64,000 bases of DNA from Xylophilus sp. Leaf220 (GCF_001421705.1 NZ_LMKO01000023.1:294639-358638); one strand, 5' to 3'; shown: positions 16,227 through 25,725, counted from the stretch's first letter. Notes: a model not told the origin generated them from the letters alone. A program made the numbers and translations.

Positions 16227-17866
16227 CCGACCACGGCAACACACCCCCACCGACCGACATCGCCGCCGAGGCGGCCGCCCCCCGCATCACCCGGCGCCGC
16301 AACTGGCTGCCCTCGCTGATCTGGCTGATCCCGGTGGTGGCGGCGCTGGTCGGCATCGCCCTGGTGGCGCGGGTGCTGGTCAACCGCGGCCCCGAGATCG
16401 AGGTGAGCTTCAAGACCGCAGAAGGCCTGGAGGCCGGCAAGACGGCGGTGCGCTACAAGAACGTGCAGATCGGCGTGGTGCAGAGCCTACGCCTGGACCG
16501 CGACCGCTCCAAGGTGCGGGTGGTGCTGCAGCTGGGCGAGGACGCCAGCGGCTTCACCACCGAGGACACCCGCTTCTGGGTGGTGCGGCCGCGGCTCGAC
16601 ACCTCGGGCATCTCGGGGCTGGGCACGCTGCTGTCGGGCGCCTACATCGCGGCCGACCCGGGCACGGCGGAGAACACCGTCAGTTCCTTCGTGGGCCTGG
16701 AGGTGCCGCCGATCGTGACCCGCGACGCTTCGGGCAAGCAGTTCGTGCTGAGCGCGGCCGACATCGGCTCGCTGGACATCGGCGCGCCGATCTACTTCCG
16801 GCACATCCGGGTGGGCCAGGTGGCCTCGTACGAGCTGAACCCCGACGGCCGCGGCGTCACCATCCGCATCTTCGTGAACGCGCCCTACGACAACTTCGTC
16901 GGCGCCAACACCCGGTTCTGGCACGCGAGCGGCATCGACATGCAGCTCAGTTCGTCGGGTGTGACGCTGCGCACCCAGTCGTTCGCCTCGATCCTGCTGG
17001 GCGGCATCGCCTTCGGCGCGCCCGAGGAGGGCGGCGGCCCGGTGGCGTCCGAGAACACCACCTTCGGCCTGGCCGGCGACGAGACCACCGCGATGAAGAA
17101 GCCCGACGGCCCGGCCCAGACCCTGCTGCTGTACTTCAACCAGTCGCTGCGCGGGCTGCAGCCCGGCGCCGCGGTCGATTTCCGCGGCGTGGTCATCGGC
17201 GAGGTGAAGTCGATCGGTGCCGAGTTCTCCCGGACCGAGCGCGATTTCCGGATGCCGGTGCTGGTGCAGGTCTACCCCGACCGGCTGCGGCAGCGCAACG
17301 GCGACACCGCGCCCGAATCGAAGCGCACCCAGGAGGAACGCCTGCGCATCCTGGTCGACAAGGGCCTGCGCGCGCAGCTGCGCAACGGCAACCTGCTGAC
17401 CGGCCAGCTGTACGTGGCCTTCGACTTCTTCCCCAAGTCGCCGGCCGCGAAGATCGACTTGGCAAAGGTGCCGCTGGAACTGCCCACCGTGGCCAACAGC
17501 CTGGACGAACTGCAGAGCCAGGTGCAGGAGATCGTCGGCAAGGTCAACAAGGTGCCGATCGAGGAGATCGGCCGCGACGTGCGGGCCACCCTGGCCAAGC
17601 TCGACAAGACCCTGGTCGGTGCCGAGACGCTGACGCGCACGCTCAACAACGACGTGTCGCCCGAGATCACCGCCGCGCTGAAGGATGCCCGCAAGACCAT
17701 CGACAGCGCCAACCAGATGCTGGCGTCCGACGCACCGCTGCAGGCCGACCTGCGTCAGACGCTGCAGGAGCTGTCGCGCACGGCCACCTCGGTGCGGGTG
17801 CTGACCGACTATCTGGAACGCCATCCCGAATCGCTTTTGCGCGGCAAGCCTGAGGACAAGAAGTGA
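16223..17866 (+). CDS. pqiB: PqiB, MCE-domain intermembrane lipid-transport protein
   Basis: 547 residues. A single N-terminal membrane anchor (about 30–52, LPSLIWLIPVVAALVGIALV) is followed by three MCE/MlaD domains (roughly 55–145, 170–260 and 295–405) and a C-terminal helical stretch (410–540) that in PqiB forms the needle-like coiled-coil tube. It bridges the periplasm to carry lipids between the membranes with PqiA (inner membrane) and PqiC (outer membrane lipoprotein). Overlaps both neighbours by 4 nt. Confidence 0.92.
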   Translation: MTDHGNTPPPTDIAAEAAAPRITRRRNWLPSLIWLIPVVAALVGIALVARVLVNRGPEIEVSFKTAEGLEAGKTAVRYKNVQIGVVQSLRLDRDRSKVRVVLQLGEDASGFTTEDTRFWVVRPRLDTSGISGLGTLLSGAYIAADPGTAENTVSSFVGLEVPPIVTRDASGKQFVLSAADIGSLDIGAPIYFRHIRVGQVASYELNPDGRGVTIRIFVNAPYDNFVGANTRFWHASGIDMQLSSSGVTLRTQSFASILLGGIAFGAPEEGGGPVASENTTFGLAGDETTAMKKPDGPAQTLLLYFNQSLRGLQPGAAVDFRGVVIGEVKSIGAEFSRTERDFRMPVLVQVYPDRLRQRNGDTAPESKRTQEERLRILVDKGLRAQLRNGNLLTGQLYVAFDFFPKSPAAKIDLAKVPLELPTVANSLDELQSQVQEIVGKVNKVPIEEIGRDVRATLAKLDKTLVGAETLTRTLNNDVSPEITAALKDARKTIDSANQMLASDAPLQADLRQTLQELSRTATSVRVLTDYLERHPESLLRGKPEDKK

Positions 17867-18531
17867 AGCCTGCATCCATCCCGTCCCGCCTCCCCGCATG
17901 GGGCCTGGCCCTGGCCGCCTGCGCCCTGGCCGCCGGCTGCGCCGGTCAGCCCGACCGCTACTACACGCTGGCCGACCCTGCGGCCCTGCGCACCGCGCCG
18001 GCCGCGGCTCCGCAGGCCGCGCCCACGATGGCCATCGAGGTGCTGCCGGTCGGCGTGCCCGAACGGCTGGCGCGGCCGCAGATGGTGGTGCGCACCTCGG
18101 CCGCAAGCCCGGAGGTCCAGGTGCTGGAGCAGCACCGCTGGTCGGCATCGTTCGAGAAGGAACTGCGGGACGCCCTGTCGTCGGGCATCGCCACGCGCCT
18201 GGGCGCGATCGATGCCAGCAAGACGCCGGCCGCCGCCGGCCTGCGCCCGTGGCGCATCGCGGTGCAGGTGGCCCGGTTCGACGCGGTCGAGGGCGAACGG
18301 GTCGACGGCGCCTTCACCTGGACGCTGCGCCGCGCGGGCACGCCGCAGCAGCTCGACTGCCGGCTCGACACGTCGGTGGCGGCGGGCGCCGGCATGGCCG
18401 CGCTGGCCCAGGCATCGGGAGAAGTGGCCGCCCGGCTCGCCAAGACCATCGCCGACGCGATCGCGTCGGCCGATGCGGCGGCGGGTGAGGCAAGGACGCT
18501 GCGCTGCCCTGCGCCGGGCGGCATGTCCTGA
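17863..18531 (+). CDS. pqiC: PqiC, outer-membrane lipoprotein of the Pqi system
   Basis: 222 residues. Starts with GTG at 17863, overlapping the pqiB stop (GTGA), which fixes the start. Lipobox CALAAGC gives the lipidated Cys in the signal at about residue 26, right before AGQPDRYYTLADP, the YY(T/L)L motif of the PqiC/ABC-type lipoprotein family. Last gene of the chained pqiAABC operon. Confidence 0.88.
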   Translation: MKPASIPSRLPAWGLALAACALAAGCAGQPDRYYTLADPAALRTAPAAAPQAAPTMAIEVLPVGVPERLARPQMVVRTSAASPEVQVLEQHRWSASFEKELRDALSSGIATRLGAIDASKTPAAAGLRPWRIAVQVARFDAVEGERVDGAFTWTLRRAGTPQQLDCRLDTSVAAGAGMAALAQASGEVAARLAKTIADAIASADAAAGEARTLRCPAPGGMS

Positions 18532-18578
18532 CAGTGCAGGGGTGACGAAGGCAGAAGCGCCTTCCCTGCGACTGAAGG

Positions 18579-18610
18579 GTGACGACCCACGCATGGCAGG
18601 TGGTCGTCAC
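18579..18610. other. Hairpin between pqiC and tRNA-Arg
   Basis: GTGACGACCCAC (from 18579) pairs with GTGGTCGTCAC (18600–18610) around a short loop. There is no T-run after it on the plus strand (TGATCGAAAAAC). It separates the convergent pqi operon and tRNA gene and may act as a weak terminator or RNA stabiliser. Confidence 0.4.
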
Positions 18611-18622
18611 TGATCGAAAAAC

Positions 18623-18698
18623 TGGTGCGGCTGGCGGGGATCGAACCCACGACCCTTGGCTTCGGAGGCCAATACTCTATCCACTGAGCTACAGCCGC
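18623..18698 (-). tRNA. tRNA-Arg (anticodon CCG)
   Basis: 76 nt including an encoded CCA. Acceptor arms GCGGCTG and CAGCCGC pair; D-arm GCTCAGTGGATAGAG; anticodon arm TTGGC–CTCCGAA–GCCAA gives anticodon CCG, reading the arginine codon CGG, a common codon in this GC-rich genome; T-arm GTGGGTTCGATCCC. No integrase or duplicated tRNA 3' end was seen beside it. Confidence 0.95.
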
Positions 18699-18789
18699 AT
18701 GTGCCCGGCAAGGATCCGGGCAGCCCGAGATTATCGCCTATCGGAAGGCCCGTTGGCGCAAAAGGCGCGAAGCCGCGCCACGGCGCACC

Positions 18790-19452
18790 TCAAATAGACA
18801 CCGGCTCCTCTGCCGGAACCGGCGCCGCGACCGCCGGTCCCAGGCCCATGCCGGCCAGGTAGATGTCGAACACCGCGGCGCCGGCGGCCTGCAGGTCGAA
18901 CTCGCCGGGCAGCAGCAGCCAGTTCTGGATCAGGCCGTCGACCATCGCGTGCAGGCCGTGGGCGGCCATCTCGCAGGTGATCGGCGGCGGGCGGCCGGCG
19001 CGGGCGAAGGCCAGGCGCAGGCCCTCGGCCATGCGGGCCAGGCACTCGGTGCGGACGGCCAGGTGCCGGTCGCGCACCGCCTGCAGCTCGCCGACGTATT
19101 CGACCTTGTGGGTGGCGATCTCGAACACGGTGCGCACCTGCACGTCGTGGGTCACCACGCGCAGCGCATGCTGCAGCGCGTCACGGATCTGCTGGATCGG
19201 GTCGTCCTCGGGGTCGGCGCCCACCCGGCCGATGGCGTTCTCGAGCGGCAGGGTCACCCGCTCCATCATCGCGTTGAACAGGTCGGCCTTGTCCTTGAAA
19301 TGCCAGTAGATGGCGCCGCGGGTGGTGCCCGCGGCGACGGCGATGTCGTTCAGGGCGGTGCGGGAGACGCCCTGGTCGTGGAAAAGCCGCTCCGCCGCGT
19401 CCAGCAACTGGGAGCGGGTGGCGAGGGCGTCTTCCTTGGTTCTACGGGCCAT
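18790..19452 (-). CDS. TetR/AcrR-family repressor of the divergent RND operon
   Basis: 220 residues. N-terminal TetR helix-turn-helix at about 10–60: RSQLLDAAERLFHDQG and LNDIAVAAGTTRGAIYWHF, with the AcrR/TtgR-type KADLFNAMMERVTLPLE following. The C-terminal TetR_C domain (about 85–205) resembles AcrR-type ligand-binding domains (…QIRDALQHALRVVTHD…). Transcribed away from the acrA-like gene, with a palindrome between the two, so it most likely represses that operon and itself and is released by drug-like ligands. Confidence 0.9.
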   Translation of the reverse strand: MARRTKEDALATRSQLLDAAERLFHDQGVSRTALNDIAVAAGTTRGAIYWHFKDKADLFNAMMERVTLPLENAIGRVGADPEDDPIQQIRDALQHALRVVTHDVQVRTVFEIATHKVEYVGELQAVRDRHLAVRTECLARMAEGLRLAFARAGRPPPITCEMAAHGLHAMVDGLIQNWLLLPGEFDLQAAGAAVFDIYLAGMGLGPAVAAPVPAEEPVSI

Positions 19453-19539
19453 GCGGCGGCTTTCGGTGTGGAATGTGCTTGGCTTTCGCCGGGGGCAAAT
19501 GCCGTTGTCTGGGAACGGAGCGGCAGCGGCTGCTGTCTT

Positions 19540-19565
19540 TATACATTCATGATTGTATGTATACT
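19540..19565. promoter_or_regulatory. Palindromic operator candidate with overlapping -10 box
   Basis: 19540–19563 is an imperfect 24-base palindrome: left arm TATACATTCA, right arm TTGTATGTATA, closely resembling the acrAB operator pattern (ACATACAT…ATGTATGT). TATACT at 19560–19565 fits a plus-strand -10 box overlapping its edge, about 96 nt before the acrA-like ATG. It is the only AT-rich block in the intergenic region, as expected for a TetR-family binding site controlling both directions. Confidence 0.65.
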
Positions 19566-19660
19566 GCGCCTGTTTTCCCTTATCCCGATGGCAGCAGTGC
19601 GACTTGGCACCGCTGCCGTCTTTCGTTTCCGCCCTGCTCCGACCCCTGGAAGGATTTCCG

Positions 19661-20986
19661 ATGCTTGCCTTGCGCGACGCCCCGCCCCGCCTGTCCCTGA
19701 CTCCCACCACGCTCGCCGTCGCGGCGGTGCTGGTGCTGCTTCTGGCCGGCTGCGGCAAGAAGGACGCGGCGCCGGCCGCCGGTGCGCCTCCGGGCGGCGG
19801 CATGCCGCCGCCCCAGGTCGGCGTGGTGACGGTGCAGCTGGGCGACGTGGGTCTGGTCACCGAGCTGCCCGGCCGGGTCGAGGCCTCGCGGATCGCCCAG
19901 GTGCGCGCCCGCGCCGCCGGCGTCGTGCAGAAGCGGCTGTTCAAGGAAGGCAGCGACGTGAAGGCCGGCCAGCCGCTGTTCCAGATCGATTCCGCCCCGT
20001 ACGCCGCCACATTCCAGAGCGCGCAGGCCTCGCTGGCCCGGGCCGAGGCCAACCTGTCCCAGGCCACCGCGACGGCCGAGCGCTACAAGCCGCTGGTCGA
20101 GGCCAATGCGATCAGCCGCCAGGACTACGTGAACGCCCAGGCCACGCAGAAGCAGGCCGCGGCCGACGTCGCCGTGGCCCGCGCCGGCGTGCAGACCGCC
20201 AAGATCAACCTCGACTACGCGAGCGTCACCGCCCCCATCGCCGGCCGCATCGGCCGCGCGCTGGTGACCGAAGGCGCGCTGGTCGGCCAGGGCGAGAGCA
20301 CCCAGCTGGCGGTGATCCAGCAGATCGACCCGGTCTACGTCAACTTCACCCAGTCGGCCACCGAGGTGATGAAGCTGCGCAACGCGCTGCAGAGCGGCAA
20401 GTTCAAGCGCGCCAGCGGCGCCGAAGCCGCCAGCATCCGGGTGGTGCTGGAAGACGGCAGCGAATACGGCCGCGACGGCCGCCTGCTGTTCTCCGACCTG
20501 ACGGTGGACTCCACCACCGGCCAGATCACCCTGCGCGCCGAGGTGCCCAACCCCACCGGCCAGCTGCTGCCGGGCCTCTATGTCCGGGTGCGCCTGGAGC
20601 AGGCCCAGGCCAAGAACGCGATCCTGCTGCCGCAGCAGGCGGTGACCCGCACCACCGACGGCGACACGGTGACGCTGGTCGACGCCGAGGGCAAGATGAG
20701 CAAGCGCAAGGTGGTGCTGGGCGACTCCAAGGGCGCCAGCTGGGTGGTGCTCGACGGCCTGAAGGGCGGCGAGCAGGTGATGGTCGACGGCTTCCAGAAG
20801 CTGCAGATGCTGCCGCCGGGCGCGCCGGTCAAGCCGGTGCCGTGGACCCCGCCGGCACCGCAGGGCGCCGCGCCCGCGGCCCCCGCGCAAGGCACCGCGG
20901 CCCCGGCCGCCGGCGCACCCGCCGCTGCCGACGCCGGCTCCGCCGCCAAGGCCGCCGAACCGGCCGCGGCGCCGGCGACCAAGTAA
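19661..20986 (+). CDS. acrA: AcrA/MexA-type RND membrane fusion lipoprotein
   Basis: 441 residues from ATG 19661, with GGAAGGA 7 nt upstream. Lipobox VLLLAGCGKKD. The lipoyl halves are VRARAAGVVQKRLFKEGSDVKAGQPLFQID and YASVTAPIAGRIG, with a helical hairpin between (about 110–175), and a beta-barrel around 215–300. The last about 45 residues are Ala/Pro-rich. It links the RND pump encoded 12 nt downstream to its outer-membrane channel. Confidence 0.92.
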   Translation: MLALRDAPPRLSLTPTTLAVAAVLVLLLAGCGKKDAAPAAGAPPGGGMPPPQVGVVTVQLGDVGLVTELPGRVEASRIAQVRARAAGVVQKRLFKEGSDVKAGQPLFQIDSAPYAATFQSAQASLARAEANLSQATATAERYKPLVEANAISRQDYVNAQATQKQAAADVAVARAGVQTAKINLDYASVTAPIAGRIGRALVTEGALVGQGESTQLAVIQQIDPVYVNFTQSATEVMKLRNALQSGKFKRASGAEAASIRVVLEDGSEYGRDGRLLFSDLTVDSTTGQITLRAEVPNPTGQLLPGLYVRVRLEQAQAKNAILLPQQAVTRTTDGDTVTLVDAEGKMSKRKVVLGDSKGASWVVLDGLKGGEQVMVDGFQKLQMLPPGAPVKPVPWTPPAPQGAAPAAPAQGTAAPAAGAPAAADAGSAAKAAEPAAAPATK

Positions 20987-20998
20987 GGAGCAGCACCG

Positions 20999-23900
20999 AT
21001 GGCAAAGTTCTTTATCGACAGGCCGATCTTCGCCTGGGTGATCGCCCTCTTCCTGCTGGTGGCAGGCGGCGTCGCGATCACGCAGCTGCCGATCGCGCAG
21101 TACCCGGCGGTCGCGCCGCCCGCGGTGGTGGTCAACGCCACCTATCCCGGCGCCTCGGCCAAGACGCTCGAGGACAGCGTGCTGGCGGTGATCGAGCGCG
21201 AGATGAACGGCTCGCCCGGCCTGCTCTACATGGAGACGGTGGCCCAGGCCAACGGCACCGGCTCGATCACGCTGAGCTTCGCGCCCGGCACCAACCCCGA
21301 CCTGGCCCAGGTGGACGTGCAGAACCGCCTCTCGCGCGCCACGCCCCGGCTGCCCGCCGCGGTGACGCAGCAGGGCGTGCGGGTCGACAAGTCGCGCAAC
21401 AACTTCCTGCTGTTCATGATGCTGTCGTCGGACGATCCGGCGCAGGACGTGATCAAGCTGGGCGACTACGCCTCCCGCAACCTGGTGCCCGAACTGCAGC
21501 GGATCGACGGCGTCGGCCAGGTCCAGCTCTTCGGCACCGAGCGCGCCATGCGCATCTGGATCGACCCGACCAAGCTGACCGGCCTGAACCTGTCGGTGGC
21601 CGACGTGACCAGCGCGATCACCGCGCAGAACGCGCAGGTCTCGGCCGGCTCGATCGGCGACCTGCCCAACATCGCCGAGCAGGCGATCTCCGCCACCGTG
21701 GTGGTGTCGGGCCAGCTCACCTCGCCCGAGCAGTTCGGCAACATCGTGCTGCGCGCCAACACCAACGGCGCCACCGTGCGCCTGAAGGACGTGGCCCGCG
21801 TCGAGCTGGGCGCGCAGGCCTACGCCACCTCGGCCCGCCTGAACGGCAAGCCCGCGGTCGGCATGGGCGTGCAGCTCACCCCCACCGGCAACGCGCTGGG
21901 CGTGGCCAAGGCGGTGCGCGCGCGCATGGGCGAGCTCGAGAAGTTCTTCCCCTCGGGCGTGAAGTGGCAGATCCCGTACGACAGCTCCGAGTTCGTGCAG
22001 ATCTCGATCACCCAGGTGGCGCACACGCTGGTCGAAGCCATCGTGCTGGTGTTCCTGGTGATGTTCCTGTTCCTGCAGAACTGGCGCTACACGATCATCC
22101 CGACCATCGTGGTGCCGGTGGCCCTCACCGGCACGGTGGCGGTGATGCTGGCGCTCGGCCTGTCGATCAACGTGCTGACGATGTTCGGCATGGTGCTGGT
22201 GATCGGCATCGTGGTGGACGACGCGATCGTGGTGGTGGAGAACGTCGAGCGGATCATGAGCGAGGAAGGCCTGCCGCCGCTGGAGGCGACGCGCAAGGCG
22301 ATGTCGCAGATCTCGGGCGCCATCATCGGCGTGACCGTGGTGCTGATCGCGGTGTTCATCCCGCTGGCCTTCTTCTCCGGCTCGGTCGGCAACATCTACC
22401 GCCAGTTCTCGGTGGTGATGGCGACCTCGATCGCGTTCTCGGCCTTCCTGGCCCTGTCGCTCACGCCGGCGCTCTGCGCCACGCTGCTCAAGCCTGTGGA
22501 AGCCGGCCACAACCACGAGAAGCGCGGCTTCTTCGGCTGGTTCAACCGCCATTTCAGCCGCGGCGCCAAGCGCTACGAAGGCTTCGTGTCGCGCATGCTG
22601 CGCCGCACCGGCCGCTCGGCCATCGTCTACCTGCTGCTGCTCGGCGTGGTGGGCGTGCTGTACCTGCGCCTGCCCAGCGGCTTCCTGCCCAACGAGGACC
22701 AGGGCAACATCATCGTGAACGTGCAGCTGCCGCCGGGTGCGACCCAGCAGCGCGCGGTGGCGGTGATGGAGCAGGTCGAGGGCTTCATGCTCAAGCAGCC
22801 CGAAGTGGCCAGCATGGTGGGCGTGCTGGGCTTCAGCTTCTCCGGACAGGGCCAGAACGCGGCGCTCGCCTTCGTGACGCTCAAGCCGTGGGACGAACGC
22901 AAGGAGGCCGGCAATTCGGCATCCGCCCTGGCGGGCCGCGCGTTCGGCGCGCTCTCGGGCATCCGCGACGCCTTCATCTACCCGCTGTCGCCGCCCGCGA
23001 TTCCCGAACTGGGCACCGGCACCGGCTTCAAGTTCATGCTGCAGGACCGCGCCGGCAACAGCCACGAGGCCCTGGTCGCCGCGCGCAACCAGGTGCTGGG
23101 CATGGCGTCGAAGGACCCGGCGCTGGCGCAGGTGCGGCCCAACGGCATCGAGGACGCGCCGCAGCTGCGGCTGGAGATCGACCGCGACAAGGCCAACGCC
23201 CTCGGCGTGAGCTTCGCCTCGATCAACCAGACGATCTCGGCCAACCTCGGCTCGGCCTACATCAACGATTTCCCGAACAACGGACGGCTGCAGCGGGTGG
23301 TGGTGCAGGCCGATGCGTCGGAGCGGATGCAGCCGGCCGACATCCTGCGGCTCAACGCGGTCAACGCGCAGGGCCAGCCGGTGCCGCTGTCGGCCTTCGC
23401 CACGACGCGGTGGGAATCCGGCCCGATGCAGACGGTGCGCTACAACGGCTATCCGGCGATGCGGATCGAGGGCGACGCCGCCCCCGGCTACAGCAGCGGC
23501 GACGCCCTGCTGGCGATGGAGAAGATCGCCCAGAAGCTGCCCGCGGGCTTCGGCTTCGAATGGAGCGGCATCTCGCGCGAGGAAAAGCTGGCGGGCTCGC
23601 AGGCCTTCATCCTCTACGGCTTCTCGATCCTGGCGGTGTTCCTGTGCCTGGCCGCGCTCTACGAGAGCTGGTCGATCCCGGTGGCGGTGCTGCTGGTGGT
23701 GCCGCTCGGCGTGCTGGGCGTGGTGATCGGCACTCTGCTGCGCAAGTACAACGCCGACGTCTACTTCCAGGTGGGGCTGATCACCATCATCGGCCTGTCG
23801 GCGAAGAACGCGATTCTGATCATCGAGTTCGCCAAGGACCTGCAGGCGACCGGCAAGGGCGTGGTCGAGTCTGCGCTCGAAGCGGCCCACCTGCGGTTCC

Positions 23901-24172
23901 GCCCGATCGTGATGACCTCGATGGCCTTCATGCTGGGCGTGGTGCCGCTGTTCCTGGCCTCGGGCGCGGGCTCGGCCAGCCAGCGGGCCATCGGCACCGG
24001 CGTGATCGGCGGCATGCTGACCGGCACGGTGCTGGCGGTGTTCTTCGTGCCGGTTTTCTTCGTGGTGGTGCGCTCCTTCTTCAAGGGCAGCAAGCGCCAG
24101 CAACATATGTATGAAGAGCATGCCAAGCATGCGGGAATGGGGGGCGGCCATGCCAACGATGAACAAGTCTGA
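20999..24172 (+). CDS. acrB: AcrB/MexB-type RND multidrug efflux permease (HAE1 family)
   Basis: 1057 residues, full length, 12 transmembrane helices with two large periplasmic loops. Begins MAKFFIDRPIFAWVIAL, the family N-terminus. Proton-relay residues are present: DDAIVVVENVERI in TM4 (the Asp pair) and SAKNAILIIEFAKDL in TM10 (Lys). The HAE1 signature ASLEAAHLRFRPIVMT-type motif appears as ALEAAHLRFRPIVMTSM. It exports hydrophobic and amphiphilic drugs by proton antiport. Confidence 0.94.
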   Translation: MAKFFIDRPIFAWVIALFLLVAGGVAITQLPIAQYPAVAPPAVVVNATYPGASAKTLEDSVLAVIEREMNGSPGLLYMETVAQANGTGSITLSFAPGTNPDLAQVDVQNRLSRATPRLPAAVTQQGVRVDKSRNNFLLFMMLSSDDPAQDVIKLGDYASRNLVPELQRIDGVGQVQLFGTERAMRIWIDPTKLTGLNLSVADVTSAITAQNAQVSAGSIGDLPNIAEQAISATVVVSGQLTSPEQFGNIVLRANTNGATVRLKDVARVELGAQAYATSARLNGKPAVGMGVQLTPTGNALGVAKAVRARMGELEKFFPSGVKWQIPYDSSEFVQISITQVAHTLVEAIVLVFLVMFLFLQNWRYTIIPTIVVPVALTGTVAVMLALGLSINVLTMFGMVLVIGIVVDDAIVVVENVERIMSEEGLPPLEATRKAMSQISGAIIGVTVVLIAVFIPLAFFSGSVGNIYRQFSVVMATSIAFSAFLALSLTPALCATLLKPVEAGHNHEKRGFFGWFNRHFSRGAKRYEGFVSRMLRRTGRSAIVYLLLLGVVGVLYLRLPSGFLPNEDQGNIIVNVQLPPGATQQRAVAVMEQVEGFMLKQPEVASMVGVLGFSFSGQGQNAALAFVTLKPWDERKEAGNSASALAGRAFGALSGIRDAFIYPLSPPAIPELGTGTGFKFMLQDRAGNSHEALVAARNQVLGMASKDPALAQVRPNGIEDAPQLRLEIDRDKANALGVSFASINQTISANLGSAYINDFPNNGRLQRVVVQADASERMQPADILRLNAVNAQGQPVPLSAFATTRWESGPMQTVRYNGYPAMRIEGDAAPGYSSGDALLAMEKIAQKLPAGFGFEWSGISREEKLAGSQAFILYGFSILAVFLCLAALYESWSIPVAVLLVVPLGVLGVVIGTLLRKYNADVYFQVGLITIIGLSAKNAILIIEFAKDLQATGKGVVESALEAAHLRFRPIVMTSMAFMLGVVPLFLASGAGSASQRAIGTGVIGGMLTGTVLAVFFVPVFFVVVRSFFKGSKRQQHMYEEHAKHAGMGGGHANDEQV

Positions 24173-25649
24173 TCGCCGGGCGCGGCGCGCGCCCCTTTCG
24201 CTGGGCCTTCTGGCGGCCGCCCTGCTGCTGGCCGGCTGCAGCATGATCCCCGCCTACGAGCGGCCCGAGGCGCCGGTGGCGGCCGACTGGCCGTCGAACG
24301 TGGCCTTCGCCGCCGCCGGTTCGCCGCAGGCCCCGGTGGCCCGCGCGGCCGACCTGCCCTGGCAGGACTACTTCGCCGACGAGCGGCTGCGCCGCCTGAT
24401 CGGCCTGGCGCTCGACAACAACCGCGACCTGCGGCTGGCGATGCTCAACGTCGAGCAGGTGCGGGCGCAGTACCAGATCCAGCGCGCCAACCTGTTCCCG
24501 ACGGTCAACCTGTCGTCGACCGCGCAACGGGCGCCCAACCTCGTCAACGGCAACCTGACAAACTCCTTCAACGTCGGGCTGGCCGTCAGCGCCTGGGAGA
24601 TCGATTTCTTCGGCCGGCTCTCCAGCCTGAAGGAACAGGCGCTGGCCCAGTACCTGGCGAGCGACGAGGGCCGCAAGGCCGCGCAGATCAGCCTGGTCTC
24701 GGCGGTCGCCAACGGCTGGCTGGCGCTGCTGGCCGACGAGGAGCTGATCGACCTGTCGCGCCGCACCGTCGCCACGCGGGAGGAATCGATCCGCCTGACC
24801 AAGCTGCGGCTCGACAACGGCGTCGCCTCGGAGCTGGACTTCCGCCAGGCCGAATCGCTGACCGAGACCGCCCGCGCCACCCTGGCGCAGCAGCTGCGCC
24901 AGCGCGCCCAGGACGAGAACGCCCTGGTGCTGCTGCTGGGCCAGTCGCTGCCCGAGGACCTGCGCGCCGAAACCGCCCGCCTGCGGCTGGCCGATGCGCC
25001 CCAACTGGCCGAACTGCCCGCCGGCCTGCCGTCGGAGCTGCTGGTCAACCGGCCGGACATCCGCCAGTCGGAGCAGTTGCTGCTGGCCTCCAACGCCAAC
25101 ATCGGCGCGGCGCGCGCGGCCTTCTTCCCGCGGATCGCGCTGACCGCCCAGGCCGGCACCGCCAGCAACGAACTCGACGGCCTGTTCAAGAGCGGCTCCT
25201 GGGGCTTCACCCTGGCGCCGCAGCTGCTGCTGCCGATCTTCGACGCCGGCCGCAACCGGGCCGGCCTGGCCTCGGCCACCGCCGGGCGCGACATCGCGGT
25301 GGCGCAGTACGAGAAGAGCATCCAGACCGCCTTCCGCGAAGTGGCCGACGCACTGGCCGGCCGGGCCACGCTCGGCGAGCAGCTGCGCGCCCAGCAGGCC
25401 CAGGCGCAGGCCGAATCGATCCGGTTCAACCTGTCGGACCTGCGCTACAAGAACGGCGTCTCCAGCTACCTCGACCTGCTCGACGCCCAGCGCTCGCTCT
25501 TCACCGCGCAGCAACTGGCGGTGCAGACGCGCCTGCTGCAGCTGCAGAACCAGGTGACGCTGTACCGGGTGCTGGGCGGCGGCTGGACCGAGCCGCCCGC
25601 GGTGCCGGTGGCCGCGGCCGCACCGGCCGCGCCTACCGCCACGCGCTGA
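24150..25649 (+). CDS. OprM/AdeK-type outer-membrane efflux channel lipoprotein
   Basis: 499 residues from ATG 24150, overlapping the end of the pump gene by 23 nt (an ATG at 24159 is the alternative; the lipobox is the same). Signal ends LLAAALLLAGCSMIPAY. Two OEP repeats, with WQDYFADERLRRLIGLALDNNRDLR in the first and GLPSELLVNRPDIRQSE, the family signature, in the second. Completes an AcrAB–OprM operon. It is distinct in sequence from the MacAB partner at 9893, so the two exporters have their own channels. Confidence 0.92.
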   Translation: MPTMNKSDRRARRAPLSLGLLAAALLLAGCSMIPAYERPEAPVAADWPSNVAFAAAGSPQAPVARAADLPWQDYFADERLRRLIGLALDNNRDLRLAMLNVEQVRAQYQIQRANLFPTVNLSSTAQRAPNLVNGNLTNSFNVGLAVSAWEIDFFGRLSSLKEQALAQYLASDEGRKAAQISLVSAVANGWLALLADEELIDLSRRTVATREESIRLTKLRLDNGVASELDFRQAESLTETARATLAQQLRQRAQDENALVLLLGQSLPEDLRAETARLRLADAPQLAELPAGLPSELLVNRPDIRQSEQLLLASNANIGAARAAFFPRIALTAQAGTASNELDGLFKSGSWGFTLAPQLLLPIFDAGRNRAGLASATAGRDIAVAQYEKSIQTAFREVADALAGRATLGEQLRAQQAQAQAESIRFNLSDLRYKNGVSSYLDLLDAQRSLFTAQQLAVQTRLLQLQNQVTLYRVLGGGWTEPPAVPVAAAAPAAPTATR

Positions 25650-25700
25650 CCGCGCTTGCCCTGCTTTCGGCGACGGCCGGACGCGGCGGCCTCCTCACTG

Positions 25701-25725
25701 AACGCCGGCCCCGCGCCGGCGTTTT
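25701..25725 (+). terminator. Rho-independent terminator of the RND operon
   Basis: Perfect 9-bp stem AACGCCGGC/GCCGGCGTT with a 5-base loop CCCGC, followed by TTC; about 50 nt after the channel gene stop. The T-run is short (GTTTTC), so efficiency may be moderate. Confidence 0.7.

Noticed and set aside
18949..24114. A very long open frame overlapping the TetR, AcrA and AcrB genes in another phase
   Set aside because: Shadow frame typical of high-GC codon bias; its translation is Arg/Gly/Pro-rich with no family motif, while the AcrA and AcrB frames have complete motifs.
19580..24244. A long minus-strand open frame antisense to the RND operon
   Set aside because: His/Arg/Gln-rich, without family motifs, and its existence follows from codon bias on the opposite strand.
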